Source of the DNA: Burkholderia sp. WSM2232
GTDB taxonomy: Bacteria; Pseudomonadota; Gammaproteobacteria; Burkholderiales; Burkholderiaceae
Direction: 5' to 3'
DNA: 64,000 bases
NCBI RefSeq assembly: GCF_000472545.1
Contig: NZ_AWZV01000011.1
Span: forward strand, 169,750 to 233,749
The first letter of the stretch is position 1. Each line of letters begins with the position of its first letter. The translations under genes were made by a program, and so were the position numbers. The notes beneath the pieces were generated by a model. The model ran no database searches. It had not been told where the DNA came from and was given only the letters and a program-made list of their open reading frames with translations. Shown here in pieces: positions 19,020-27,995 of this stretch.

Positions 19020-19590
19020 GGATTCTCCAGTCTTTGTCAAAAGGTGTGGCTGTGCGAAAGGGCGAGCTCGCGCGGACCAATGTTGTTATCCGTGTGATCG
19101 TCGAGCCAATCTGGGCGGGACCATCTTTGCGGACCATTTTTATAAACAAAAATATGGCTGGTTATTGCGGGTATATCGGTCTGATTAGTTTTGTCGCTTA
19201 TCGGCCTGCTAATGAAGCTTCAGATGCGGCTCTCACGGTTGCCGGCGGCCCGCGACCGGCTCACGCCCAGCGGCCCGCGCGCCGCGCCAGCCGCTGATCA
19301 CGCTTCAGATGACATGCCGATGACGCGCCGCCGCATAAACGCCAAGATTTGACGACGGGAGGCGGCTTGCTGCCGAGTGTTTTCAAAAATGTGTGGCGTC
19401 GAAACGTCAATTCGAGGACGAGATCTTCGACGTTTTGCTTCGGAGAATCTGGACGTAATGCCGGAGTAAAGCCAATCGAAAGGCTACGCAGCCACACGCA
19501 TCACGAGCAAACTGACGTGCTGTCGCATCGGCGGGCACGGGCAGACGCCATGCGCGGCCAAGACGCGAAAGGAGGCGGCGAGGTGCGCCT
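19020..19590. other. gene-free stretch upstream of the porin
   Basis: Contains the porin promoter region. An AT-rich island around 19130-19165 (CCATTTTTATAAAC and the near-mirror AAAAATATGG) stands out in the otherwise GC-rich sequence and is the likely promoter or regulator site. Short frames elsewhere show no protein-like features. Confidence 0.45.
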
Positions 19591-20034
19591 CTAGTTGCGG
19601 TAAGGGGAACCTTCGGGTGGGCGGCCGTCGTCGGCCTGGCGCTGAATGGCGCGGATCGAACTGCGCTCTTCGTTGTAGCGCGCGACATCGGCCCGGATGG
19701 AGCCGGAGCGAACCGGCGCATTGGACTGCGCTCGCTGCCCGGGCCGCGACTCTGCGCTGACTGGCGTGATCACGCCAGGGTAGGGTATGCCTCCGCGGCC
19801 TTCGCCGGGATAGGAGCCCGGGCCTGCAACCCGGCGAATGTTGGACGCTGCTGCGCTCGGGTGGGCGAAGCCGCGGCCCACATCGCGGTTGACGTAGTTA
19901 CCGTGGCCGTAGGCGTCCACACCGAACCTGGCGCCGCCGTGCGGTGTGCCCGGCCCCTTCGCGTAGGCGAACGAGCACAACGCGATAATCAGCGCGCTCC
20001 ACGGCCAGTGCTTCGTTATCGACAACCCGTCCAC
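19591..20034 (-). CDS. small secreted hypothetical protein, Gly/Pro-rich
   Basis: A 147-residue protein I do not recognise. The N-terminus looks like a signal peptide (MDGLSITKHWPWSALIIALC, then SFAYAKG as the cleavage region). The mature part is low in hydrophobic residues and rich in Gly, Pro, Arg and Ser (GPGSYPGEGRGGIPYPG), with a short helical C-terminus around RADVARYNEERSSIRAIQRQ. It is probably periplasmic or surface-exposed and partly disordered. Codon use fits the neighbours. It is not part of an operon: the porin lies on the same strand 571 nt downstream, and upstream is a 563-nt gap. Confidence 0.55.
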   Translation of the reverse strand: MDGLSITKHWPWSALIIALCSFAYAKGPGTPHGGARFGVDAYGHGNYVNRDVGRGFAHPSAAASNIRRVAGPGSYPGEGRGGIPYPGVITPVSAESRPGQRAQSNAPVRSGSIRADVARYNEERSSIRAIQRQADDGRPPEGSPYRN

Positions 20035-20597
20035 CAGTGACTCACATGCCCGAAGACTTGCCTGAAGCGCGCCGTTCGAGCTGCGGCGGGCTTGTTGAGG
20101 GACTGGCGCGGACGCTGCGACGATGCCGCGGCGCGGGGCATTCCCGACGGCCTTTGAACGGCTAATTTATGGTTGCCAGCAGAGGGTGTCGAGCCAAAAA
20201 GTGTTAGACCTCACCCGCTGTTGTAACACCTTGTTACTGCGACGTTTTTTCTACGACATAACCCTTGCACAAACCGACCGATGGCGTTGATTTCGGCGCG
20301 CGTTAGTTCGCGTAACGCGTGCCAAATCGGTAACACTAAAAGCACGACCTTCATCGGAGAGCCAGCCACGCCCGCCCGTCGAATTACACCCAGACCACCC
20401 GCAAAGGCCCGCAATGCCGGGCCCCTGCTCATGGCCGCGCGACACGAATGCGGCAAGCTCATCAATCGAGTCATCAAATGAATTTGCCTCTTCAATCGCT
20501 TTGGCACGACAATGCTGGTTTTCCCTGACCCGGATACGGCACGCTTCGCGCACGCGCCTTGCGTACAGTCCCGCATTACCGATTTCGAGAAATAGAC
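20035..20597. other. gene-free stretch between divergent genes
   Basis: No convincing gene. There is a small inverted repeat GTAAC / GTTAC at 20223-20237. Divergent promoters for the secreted protein (minus) and the transporter (plus) must lie here, but no clear -35/-10 pair stands out. Confidence 0.4.
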
Positions 20598-21623
20598 ATG
20601 GCCCGCCCGAAACTGCTTCCCGACAACTTCACTCTGTGCCTCCTCGGCACCGTGGCACTCGCCAGCCTGTTGCCGGTGCGCGGGCAGGCCGCCGTGGGGT
20701 TCGACTGGGTGACGAACGTGGCGGTCGGCCTGCTGTTTTTCCTACACGGCGCGAAGCTTTCGCGGGAAGCGATTGTTGCGGGCGCGACGCACTGGCGTCT
20801 GCATATAGTCGTACTGCTCAGCACGTTCGCGCTGTTTCCGCTGCTCGGCCTCGCGCTTAAACCGCTCCTTTCGCCACTTGTCACGCCGGCGCTCTATGGC
20901 GGGATCCTCTTCCTCTGCACGCTGCCGTCTACGGTTCAGTCCTCTATCGCGTTCACCTCCATTGCCAAAGGCAACGTGCCGGCTGCCGTTTGCAGCGCGT
21001 CGGCTTCCAGCCTGCTCGGCATCTTTGTCACACCCGCGCTCGTCAGCGTGCTCGTGACCAACCAGGCCGCGGGCGGCAGTTCGCCCTGGCACACCGTGGG
21101 CAATATCGTGCTGCAACTGCTGGTGCCGTTCGTGGCCGGGCAACTGTTGCGCCCGCTGATCGGCAAATGGATCGAGCGGCACCGCGGCGTGCTGAAGTTC
21201 GTCGACCAGGGCTCGATCCTGCTGGTGGTGTACGGCGCCTTCAGCGAATCGGTTACCGAAGGCCTGTGGCATCAGATTCCGCTCTCCGCGCTGGGCGGCG
21301 TGCTGCTCATCAGCGTGGTGCTGCTCGCGCTGGCGCTGGCTGTCACGATTGTGGTGAGCAAGCGGCTCGGCTTTTCCCGCGCGGACCAGATCACCATCAT
21401 CTTCTGCGGTTCGAAGAAAAGTCTCGCTGCCGGCGTGCCCATGGCCAAGGTGATCTTCGCCTCTCAGGCGGTAGGCGCGGTCGTCCTGCCGCTCATGCTG
21501 TTCCACCAGATCCAGTTGATGGTGTGCGCCGCGCTCGCGCAGCGCTGGGGCGCTCGCGACCTGAGCGGGGAGACCCGCGCCGCTTCGCGCGAGCGGGCGG
21601 CCGCAGCCGTCGCCCGCCGTTGA
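20598..21623 (+). CDS. bile acid:sodium symporter family transporter (YfeH type)
   Basis: A 341-residue inner-membrane protein with about ten hydrophobic segments, of the SBF-like group typified by E. coli YfeH. FDWVTNVAVGLLFFLHGAKL opens the core, and CTLPSTVQSSIAFTSIAKGN and FCGSKKSLAAGVPMAKV are the two broken-helix crossover segments that bind sodium and substrate in this fold. The substrate is unknown for this subgroup and is unlikely to be bile acid in a soil organism. The ATG at 20598 fits the conserved N-terminus, with CGAGA upstream. It is followed by a strong terminator, so it forms a single-gene transcript. Confidence 0.87.
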   Translation: MARPKLLPDNFTLCLLGTVALASLLPVRGQAAVGFDWVTNVAVGLLFFLHGAKLSREAIVAGATHWRLHIVVLLSTFALFPLLGLALKPLLSPLVTPALYGGILFLCTLPSTVQSSIAFTSIAKGNVPAAVCSASASSLLGIFVTPALVSVLVTNQAAGGSSPWHTVGNIVLQLLVPFVAGQLLRPLIGKWIERHRGVLKFVDQGSILLVVYGAFSESVTEGLWHQIPLSALGGVLLISVVLLALALAVTIVVSKRLGFSRADQITIIFCGSKKSLAAGVPMAKVIFASQAVGAVVLPLMLFHQIQLMVCAALAQRWGARDLSGETRAASRERAAAAVARR

Positions 21624-21681
21624 GTACGCGTGCAATGCAAATAGGACATTCATAAGCGCCCTCCCTGAGCGTCGTTTTTCG

Positions 21682-21706
21682 AAAAGCCGCCAATGCGCGG
21701 CTTTTT
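21682..21706 (+). terminator. Rho-independent terminator
   Basis: AAAAGCCGC (21682-21690) pairs with GCGGCTTTT (21697-21705), with a six-base loop and a T-run. It lies about 60 nt after the symporter stop. Confidence 0.82.
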
Positions 21707-21884
21707 GTTATTTCACGCGCAAACGCCGTGGTTGTCGCCTCAGCCGGATGGCATAGGCGGCTTCTCTAAAAGTCCTGGATGCGTCTTGCACGCACCGGGT
21801 CGGTGCAACGCTTCATCAAAAGTTCACTTAATTGTCCGCAGGGCAGGTCGTTAAGCCGAAGGTCCATCGCTACGCCTACCTGCC

Positions 21885-23738
21885 ATGCAACTTAGCTCGC
21901 CCTCCCGGTCCGCCGCGCCGCGCATCGAGGAGTTGATTGCCCGGCGTGAGCTGTCCGCCGTGTTCCAGCCCATCGTCGACTTCGACGGCGGCGCGATTCT
22001 CGGCTACGAAGGTCTGATTCGCGGTCCCGCGGGTACGTCGCTCGAGGCGCCCTTCGCGCTCTTTTCGCAGGCGCTCGCCGAAGGCTGCACGATTGAGCTC
22101 GAACAGGCCGCTGCGCGCGCCTGCATCGAAGCGTTCGCGCGGCTCGGCTACGACGGCAAGCTATTTCTCAATTTCAGCGCGGGCGCGCTTCGGCGTCTGG
22201 CCGAGGCGCCCGAGGGCACGCTCGCACTGTTGCGCCAGCGCGGCCTCGACCCGGAGCGCCTCGTGATCGAGTTGACGGAGCAAAGCACGATTCCTGACGT
22301 GGGCGGATTCCTGCCCGTCATCGCCTCTCTGCGCACCGCAGGCGCGCAGTTCGCGCTCGACGACTACGGCACCGCGAACGCCAGCATGAATCTGTGGGTG
22401 CGGCTGCAACCGGATGTCGTGAAGATCGACCGCTTCTTCATTCACGACATTGCCTGCGACCCGCTCAAGTTCGAAGCCGTGCGCGCGATGCAGCACTTCG
22501 CGAGCGCGAGCGGCGCCCGGCTCGTCGCCGAAGGCATCGAGAAAGAAGCGGATCTGATCGTCGTGCGCGACATGGGAATCGGCTGCGGGCAAGGGTTTTT
22601 CTTCGGACGCCCGAATGCGCAGCCCGCGCGCAAGGTCACCGACGACGCCCGCGACGCGCTGCGCGCCGGTCACATCGCCGTGTTTCCGGAGGCGACGCGC
22701 ACGCTCAGTGCGGCCTCGCCATCGGGCGGCATGGCGTCGGAAAAGATGCTCGTGCACGCGCCCGCGCTGCCGCGCCACGCCACCAATAACGACGTGCTCG
22801 AACTCTTCAACCGTCTGCCCGACCTGCACGCGGTGGCGGTGGTCGAGCACGACGAGCCCATCGCGCTCATCAACCGCCGCAGCTTCATGGACCGCTACGC
22901 GCTGCCGTATCACCGGGAGCTGTTCGGCAAGCGGCCGTGCCTGCTGTTCGCGAACGCGTCGCCGGTCGTGATCGAAAAATCCATGACCGTGGAGCAGATG
23001 GCCAAGCTCCTCGCCAGCGACGATCAGCGTTATCTCGCCGATGGCTTCGTAATCACCGAAAACGGCAAGTACGCGGGGCTCGGCACCGGCGAAAACCTGG
23101 TGCGCGCAGTGACCGAAGTGCGGATCGAAGCGGCGCGCTACGCGAACCCGCTTACCTTCCTGCCCGGCAACATTCCGATCAGTTCTCACATTGCGCGACT
23201 GGTCGGCAATCACGCCGGTTTTTACGCGTGCTACGTGGACCTGAACCACTTCAAGCCCTTCAACGACCAGTACGGCTACTGGCAAGGCGACGAAGTGCTG
23301 AAGTTCGCCGCCGCCGTGCTCGCCGACGTGTGCGACCCGATGCGCGATTTTCTCGGTCACGTGGGCGGCGACGACTTCCTGATCCTGTTCCAGAGCGACG
23401 ACTGGCGCGAGCGCGTGCTGCGCGCGATCCATGTTTTCAACGAAGGCGCGCAGCGCTTTTACGCGCCGGCGGACCGTCTGGCCGGCGGCATCCACGGCGA
23501 GGACCGGCGCGGTAATCCGACCTTCTTCGGCTTCGTGACGATGGCAATCGGCTGCGTGCGCGTCGAACCGAATTCCGCCGACGGCGCGCCGCTGTATAAC
23601 AGCGAGGAGGTGGCTACGGTCGCGGCGCTCGCGAAGCGGCGAGCAAAGCTGGAGGCGAGCGGCTTCGTGCTGATCGACGCGCAGGAAAGCGCGGCTTTGC
23701 TGCGCGGACAGCCCGAAAGAGCCGTGACCGTCGACTGA
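21885..23738 (+). CDS. EAL-CBS-GGDEF cyclic-di-GMP protein
   Basis: A 617-residue cytosolic protein. The N-terminal EAL phosphodiesterase domain (about 10-250) has GYEGLIRGP (EAL replaced by EGL), FLNFSAG, ELTEQS, LDDYGTANAS, VVKIDRFF, VAEGIEK and GQGFFFGRP, so the metal and base residues are kept. A CBS-like pair spans about 285-430. The C-terminal GGDEF domain (about 430-600) has VDLNHFKPFNDQYGYWQGDE and the signature GGDDF in HVGGDDFLILF. It could both make and break c-di-GMP, or one domain could regulate the other. There is no membrane segment, so the input is probably through the CBS region. It stands alone, with no clear operon. Confidence 0.9.
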   Translation: MQLSSPSRSAAPRIEELIARRELSAVFQPIVDFDGGAILGYEGLIRGPAGTSLEAPFALFSQALAEGCTIELEQAAARACIEAFARLGYDGKLFLNFSAGALRRLAEAPEGTLALLRQRGLDPERLVIELTEQSTIPDVGGFLPVIASLRTAGAQFALDDYGTANASMNLWVRLQPDVVKIDRFFIHDIACDPLKFEAVRAMQHFASASGARLVAEGIEKEADLIVVRDMGIGCGQGFFFGRPNAQPARKVTDDARDALRAGHIAVFPEATRTLSAASPSGGMASEKMLVHAPALPRHATNNDVLELFNRLPDLHAVAVVEHDEPIALINRRSFMDRYALPYHRELFGKRPCLLFANASPVVIEKSMTVEQMAKLLASDDQRYLADGFVITENGKYAGLGTGENLVRAVTEVRIEAARYANPLTFLPGNIPISSHIARLVGNHAGFYACYVDLNHFKPFNDQYGYWQGDEVLKFAAAVLADVCDPMRDFLGHVGGDDFLILFQSDDWRERVLRAIHVFNEGAQRFYAPADRLAGGIHGEDRRGNPTFFGFVTMAIGCVRVEPNSADGAPLYNSEEVATVAALAKRRAKLEASGFVLIDAQESAALLRGQPERAVTVD

Positions 23739-23780
23739 AAAACCGCGGGCAAGACTTCCGCAAGGGCCCGTGGCAACGCA

Positions 23781-23803
23781 TGTTTAGTGAATTTTACTAA
23801 ACA
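23781..23803. promoter_or_regulatory. palindromic operator upstream of the LacI operon
   Basis: Perfect inverted repeat TGTTTAGT (23781-23788) / ACTAAACA (23796-23803) with a 7-nt spacer. Part of it (TTTTACTA) recurs at 23882-23889 next to TACAAT. A possible promoter overlaps it: TTTACT at 23793-23798 and TAAATA at 23815-23820. It is the likely binding site of the LacI-type regulator encoded just downstream. Confidence 0.6.
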
Positions 23804-23944
23804 ACAGAAAATCATAAATACCCTGTACCTACGGGTATTTACCGAAGCACAGCGCGCTTTTTTCGAGCGGCTTTCACATCGTTTTACTATACAATCGCCG
23901 GACCCAAACATCGCGCGGTCGCCCTTCCCCGGCCGCCTGCTTCG

Positions 23945-24931
23945 ATGGCGATTACCATCCGCGACGTTGCGCGCGCGGCGAGCGTGTCGATCGGCACCGT
24001 CTCCCGCGCCCTCAAGAACCAGCCCGGCCTTTCGGAGGCAACCCGCGTGCGCGTGGTCGAGGCCGCGCGCGAACTCGGCTACGACGCCGCGCAATTGCGT
24101 CCGCGCATCCGCCGGCTGACCTTCCTGCTGCACCGGCAGCACAACAATTTCGCCGTTAGCCCGTTCTTCTCGCATGTGCTGCATGGCGTGGAAGACGCGT
24201 GCCGCGAGCGCGGCATTGTGCCTTCCGTGCTGACCGCCGGCCCGACTGAAGACGTGATCCAGCAGATGCGTCTGCACGCGCCCGACGCCGTCGCCATTGC
24301 CGGCTTCGTCGAGCCGGAAACCCTGGCCACGCTTGTGGAGATGCAGCGCCCGCTCGTGCTGATCGACCTGTGGGCGCCCGGGCTGCGCTCGGTGAATCTG
24401 GACAACGCCGCGGGCGCCGCGCTGGCCATGCGGCATCTGTTCGAACAGGGACGCAAGCGGGTCGCGTTCATTGGCGGATCGCTCGCGCATTTCAGCATCG
24501 CGCAGCGCGCGCTCGGCTACCGGCGTGCGTTTTTCGAAGCGGGGCTGCTGTTCGACCCGTCGCTCGAAGTGACCATCGACGCCGGTCTCGACCCGGACAC
24601 GGGCGCCGCCCGCGCAATGCAGCAGTTGCTCGACGCGCCCGGCCCGCGCCCGGACGCGGTGTTCGCCTACAACGACGCCGCCGCGCTCGCGGCGCTGCGC
24701 GCCTGCTTCGCGCGCGGCGTGCGCGTGCCCGAGGAGATCGCCATCATCGGCTTCGACGACATTCCGGCCGCCGCGCACGCCACGCCGCCGCTGTCCACCA
24801 TTTCTGTCGACAAGGAAGCGCTCGGCCGGCGCGGCGTCGAATTGCTGCTCGAAGAGGCGCCCGCCGAAACGGAAGTCCGCTTGCCCGTTCATCTCATTGC
24901 CCGTGCCAGTACTTTGGTAAAAACGCCATGA
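23945..24931 (+). CDS. LacI family transcriptional regulator
   Basis: A 328-residue sugar-responsive repressor. The HTH (MAITIRDVARAASVSIGTVS, then RALKNQP) with the hinge helix region lies in residues 1-60. The periplasmic-binding-like core (about 62-328) starts at LTFLLHRQHNNFAVSPFFSH and includes the GFDDIPAAAHATPPLST segment common near the effector site. Its stop overlaps the next gene by 4 nt, so it is co-transcribed with the isomerase and kinase. It probably binds the TGTTTAGT-N7-ACTAAACA operator about 140 nt upstream and represses its own operon. Confidence 0.92.
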   Translation: MAITIRDVARAASVSIGTVSRALKNQPGLSEATRVRVVEAARELGYDAAQLRPRIRRLTFLLHRQHNNFAVSPFFSHVLHGVEDACRERGIVPSVLTAGPTEDVIQQMRLHAPDAVAIAGFVEPETLATLVEMQRPLVLIDLWAPGLRSVNLDNAAGAALAMRHLFEQGRKRVAFIGGSLAHFSIAQRALGYRRAFFEAGLLFDPSLEVTIDAGLDPDTGAARAMQQLLDAPGPRPDAVFAYNDAAALAALRACFARGVRVPEEIAIIGFDDIPAAAHATPPLSTISVDKEALGRRGVELLLEEAPAETEVRLPVHLIARASTLVKTP

Positions 24932-26211
24932 CGCAATCCGCCACGTCTCACTCCGCCAACGGCGCGCCTGCCGTGCCACCCGTCGCCAGTTTTCGCAGCC
25001 GCGAGTTTCTGCTCTCGCATATCGAGGACACGCTGCGCTTTTACGCGCCCAACGTGCTCGATCCGAGCGGCGGCTTCTTCCACTTTTTCCGCGACGACGG
25101 CTCCGTCTACAACCGCACCACCCGGCACCTGGTGAGCAGTTGCCGCTACGTGTTCAACTACGCGATGGCGTATCGCCAGTTCGGCGACGCGAGGCATCTG
25201 GAGTACGCGCGCCACGGTCTGCGCTTTTTGCGCGACGCCCATTGGGACGCGCAGCACGAGGGCTACGACTGGGAGATCGAATGGCGCGACGGCAGGAAGC
25301 GCACGCTCGACGGCACGCGCCACTGCTACGGCCTCGCCTTCGTGCTGCTCGCGTATTCGCATGCGGCGATGGCCGGCATCGAGGAAGCGAAGCCGATGAT
25401 CGGCGCGACCTTCGAACTGATGGAGCACCGCTTCTGGGACGCCGCTGCCGGCCTCTATGCCGACGAGGCGTCGCCCGAATGGCGCGTAAGCTCGTACCGC
25501 GGGCAGAACGCCAACATGCACACCACCGAGGCGCTCCTTGCCGCGCACGAGGCGACTGGCCACCTTGTCTATCTGGATCGGGCCGAGCGTGTCGCGTCGA
25601 ACATCACGCTGCGTCAGGCGAAGCTGTCGCAAGGGCTCGTGTGGGAGCACTTTCACGCGGACTGGTCGGTGGATTGGCACTACAACGAGGAAGACAGCTC
25701 GAATATTTTCCGTCCGTGGGGCTTTCAGCCGGGGCATCAAACGGAATGGGCAAAGCTGCTGCTGATTCTCGAGCGCTACCGTCCGCTGCCGTGGCTCTTG
25801 CCGCGTGCGATCGAACTGTTCGACGCCGCGATGGCCCACGCGTGGGACGAAGACCACGGCGGCCTTTACTACGGTTTCGGCCCGGACGGCACCGTGTGCG
25901 ATCACGACAAATACTTCTGGGTGCAGGCCGAGACGTTCGCGACCGCCGCGCTGCTTGGCAAACGCACCGGCAACGAACGTTTCTGGGACTGGTACGACGA
26001 GATCTGGCGCTATAGCTGGACACATTTCGTCGACCACAAATACGGCGCGTGGTATCGCATTCTTACCTGCGACAACCGCAAATACAGCGACGAAAAAAGC
26101 CCGGCCGGCAAGACCGACTATCACACCATGGGCGCATGCTACGAGGTGCTCGCGCATGCGCTGCCCGACGGCGCGACCGCCGCGGCTGTTTCCGCGGAGC
26201 ACGCAAAATGA
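24928..26211 (+). CDS. AGE-family sugar isomerase/epimerase (mannose isomerase-like)
   Basis: A 427-residue (alpha/alpha)6-barrel protein of the N-acylglucosamine 2-epimerase superfamily. Family segments seen are LVSSCRYVFNYAMAYR, DGTRHCYGLAFVLLAYSHA, ANMHTTEALLAAHEATG, WGFQPGHQTEWAKLLL, KYFWVQAETFATAAL and KTDYHTMGACYEVL, which supply the catalytic histidines. The resemblance is closer to aldose-ketose isomerases (mannose to fructose, YihS/ManI-like) than to true GlcNAc epimerase, which fits the PfkB kinase that follows. Both ends overlap neighbours by 4 nt (ATGA), so the three genes form one translationally coupled operon. The exact sugar is inferred. Confidence 0.88.
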   Translation: MTQSATSHSANGAPAVPPVASFRSREFLLSHIEDTLRFYAPNVLDPSGGFFHFFRDDGSVYNRTTRHLVSSCRYVFNYAMAYRQFGDARHLEYARHGLRFLRDAHWDAQHEGYDWEIEWRDGRKRTLDGTRHCYGLAFVLLAYSHAAMAGIEEAKPMIGATFELMEHRFWDAAAGLYADEASPEWRVSSYRGQNANMHTTEALLAAHEATGHLVYLDRAERVASNITLRQAKLSQGLVWEHFHADWSVDWHYNEEDSSNIFRPWGFQPGHQTEWAKLLLILERYRPLPWLLPRAIELFDAAMAHAWDEDHGGLYYGFGPDGTVCDHDKYFWVQAETFATAALLGKRTGNERFWDWYDEIWRYSWTHFVDHKYGAWYRILTCDNRKYSDEKSPAGKTDYHTMGACYEVLAHALPDGATAAAVSAEHAK

Positions 26212-27125
26212 CCACCATGAGCGCAAACAACGAACTGCCCGTCTTCGTTTCGGCTGGCGACATACTCACCGATCTCGTGCGCACCGGCGCCTCGCAATGG
26301 CTGTCGCGTCCGGGCGGCGCCGGCTGGAACGTCGCGCGCTGCGTGGCGCGGCTCGGCCTGCCGACCGCGTGCGCGGGCTCGCTGGGCGTCGACAATTTCT
26401 CCGACGAGCTGTGGGACGCGAGCGTCGCAGCCGGCCTCGACATGCGCTTCATGCAGCGCGTCGAGCGCCCGCCTTTGCTGGCAATCGTTCATCGCACGCA
26501 TCCGCCGGCTTACTTTTTCATGGGCGAGAACGGCGCGGATCTCGCGTTCGATCCGGCACGTCTGCCGGCCGGCTGGATGGAGCAGGTGAAGTGGGCGCAC
26601 TTCGGCTGCATCAGCCTCGTGCGTCAACCGCTTGGCGACACGCTCGCCGCGTTGGCAGCAAAGCTGCGTTCGCAGGGCGTGAAGATCAGTTTCGATCCGA
26701 ACTACCGCAACCTGATGGAACACGGCTACGAACCCACGCTGCGCAAGATGGCCGCGCTCGCCGACCTCATCAAGGTATCGGACGAGGACCTGCGCCTGCT
26801 CTTCAGGACGGACGACGAAGCGAACGCCCTGGCGCAGCTGCGCTCGATGAACCCCGCCGCGACGATTCTGGTCACGCGCGGGCCGGAAACGGCTTTGCTG
26901 ATCGACGGTGCGACGACGACCGAGGCGCGGCCGCCGCGCGTCGAGGTGGTCGATACCGTGGGGGCAGGCGACGCCTCCATCGGCGGCCTGCTGTTCAGTC
27001 TGATGAGCGCGCCGCAGCGCGCGTGGCCTGAGCACCTGGCATTTGCGCTGGCGGCCGGCGCGGCGGCCTGCCGGCATGCCGGCGCGCATGCGCCGTCGCT
27101 CGACGAGGTCGTCGCGCTGTTGTAA
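26208..27125 (+). CDS. PfkB-family carbohydrate kinase (fructokinase-like)
   Basis: A 305-residue ribokinase-fold kinase. The N-terminal GGAGWNVARCVARLG is the sugar-binding PfkB-1 signature. The C-terminal VDTVGAGDASIGGLL is the PfkB-2 anion-hole signature with catalytic D255. It phosphorylates a ketose with ATP, and in this operon the most likely substrate is fructose released by the AGE isomerase. The ATG at 26208 overlaps the isomerase stop; a second ATG at 26217 is also possible. No transporter gene follows, so uptake must be encoded elsewhere. Confidence 0.9.
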   Translation: MTTMSANNELPVFVSAGDILTDLVRTGASQWLSRPGGAGWNVARCVARLGLPTACAGSLGVDNFSDELWDASVAAGLDMRFMQRVERPPLLAIVHRTHPPAYFFMGENGADLAFDPARLPAGWMEQVKWAHFGCISLVRQPLGDTLAALAAKLRSQGVKISFDPNYRNLMEHGYEPTLRKMAALADLIKVSDEDLRLLFRTDDEANALAQLRSMNPAATILVTRGPETALLIDGATTTEARPPRVEVVDTVGAGDASIGGLLFSLMSAPQRAWPEHLAFALAAGAAACRHAGAHAPSLDEVVALL

Positions 27126-27348
27126 CGCTGGCGCTTTATCGTGGCGTCGAGCGCGGCCTCGTATGCGCTCGACGCGCGCCTGCCGCGTACATTCGCACTT
27201 CAGCTTGCGTTCCGGTTGGCCGTTGAGATGCTGACTTCGGTGCGTACTTCGGTTGGCATTCCGGTTACCACTTCACCGTCCTTCTGCCGACGCTCAATCG
27301 CCGTGCTAGCATGAAAACACCGTAACCTTTGGAGCAAGGAGCGACGCC

Positions 27349-27579
27349 ATGGAGGACATCACCTACACCAAAGGCATCTACACGGCCACCGCGTCGGTGC
27401 GGGAACTCGATCGCGACACCTGGCAAGGCGTGGTCACGCTAGCACGCGACGAAGGCGAGGCAAGCGAAGACCAGGAGACCACCGTCTACGAAGTCGAGGC
27501 GACCTCGTCCACGCCAGCCGAGGCACTGGAAGAAGCGAAGGCGCTCGCTCATCGCATACTCGGGGAAATCGAACTGTAG
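27349..27579 (+). CDS. small conserved-type hypothetical protein
   Basis: A 76-residue acidic protein with no recognised family. It has a beta-rich first half (KGIYTATASVRELDRDTWQG) and a helical C-terminus (PAEALEEAKALAHRILGEIE). A near-ideal ribosome site (AAGGAGCGACGCC) precedes the ATG, and codon use is normal, so it is probably real. The next small gene (27654-27899) has the same order of features and may be a diverged paralogue. Both stand directly before the potassium channel gene, on the same strand. Confidence 0.68.
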   Translation: MEDITYTKGIYTATASVRELDRDTWQGVVTLARDEGEASEDQETTVYEVEATSSTPAEALEEAKALAHRILGEIEL

Positions 27580-27653
27580 GCAGACTGGCGCCGCGCACGT
27601 GCCGCACGGGTGCTTCGCGCCGCGCCGCCTGAACGCAATGGTTGGAGGCGATC

Positions 27654-27899
27654 ATGGCTGAAGAGCTGTTCCTCTACGGCGTGTACTCGATTCACGTCCG
27701 CCCCATCGAACTCAGCGGCACGCGCTGGGACGCCGAATACGAAATTCGCCATCGCGAGAAAGCGGTCAAGCCGTGGACCACCGTCGGCGGCGACGAGGGT
27801 TACGGCGACGCAACGCAAGCCATCGCCGCGGCACATCAGCAGGCCGTCGACGACATTGAACATGGCGCGGGCATTCCGAAGCCGCGCGCCTTCCCTTAA
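27654..27899 (+). CDS. small hypothetical protein, possible paralogue of the previous gene
   Basis: An 81-residue protein of unknown function. LYGVYSIHVRPIELSGTRWD aligns by eye with the corresponding part of the preceding small protein (G-[IV]-Y, then EL, then W). Both then end in an Ala-rich helix, here DATQAIAAAHQQAVDDIEHG. GGAGG 5 nt before the ATG at 27654 decides the start over an ATG at 27642. It ends about 100 nt before the channel gene and may share its transcript. Confidence 0.68.
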   Translation: MAEELFLYGVYSIHVRPIELSGTRWDAEYEIRHREKAVKPWTTVGGDEGYGDATQAIAAAHQQAVDDIEHGAGIPKPRAFP

Positions 27900-27995
27900 A
27901 GCACGGCGCGCAGGTTCCATCGCACGAGCCGCAGCGGCGTTCGGCGACGAGGCCGCCGTGCTACGCTCTCGCCGTTTCCATTCGATGAGCACGCG

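Noticed and set aside
20211..20576. Minus-strand frame of about 120 codons in the gap before the symporter
   Set aside because: Basic, Arg-rich composition with no ribosome site and no recognisable segment; overlaps the region where divergent promoters should lie.
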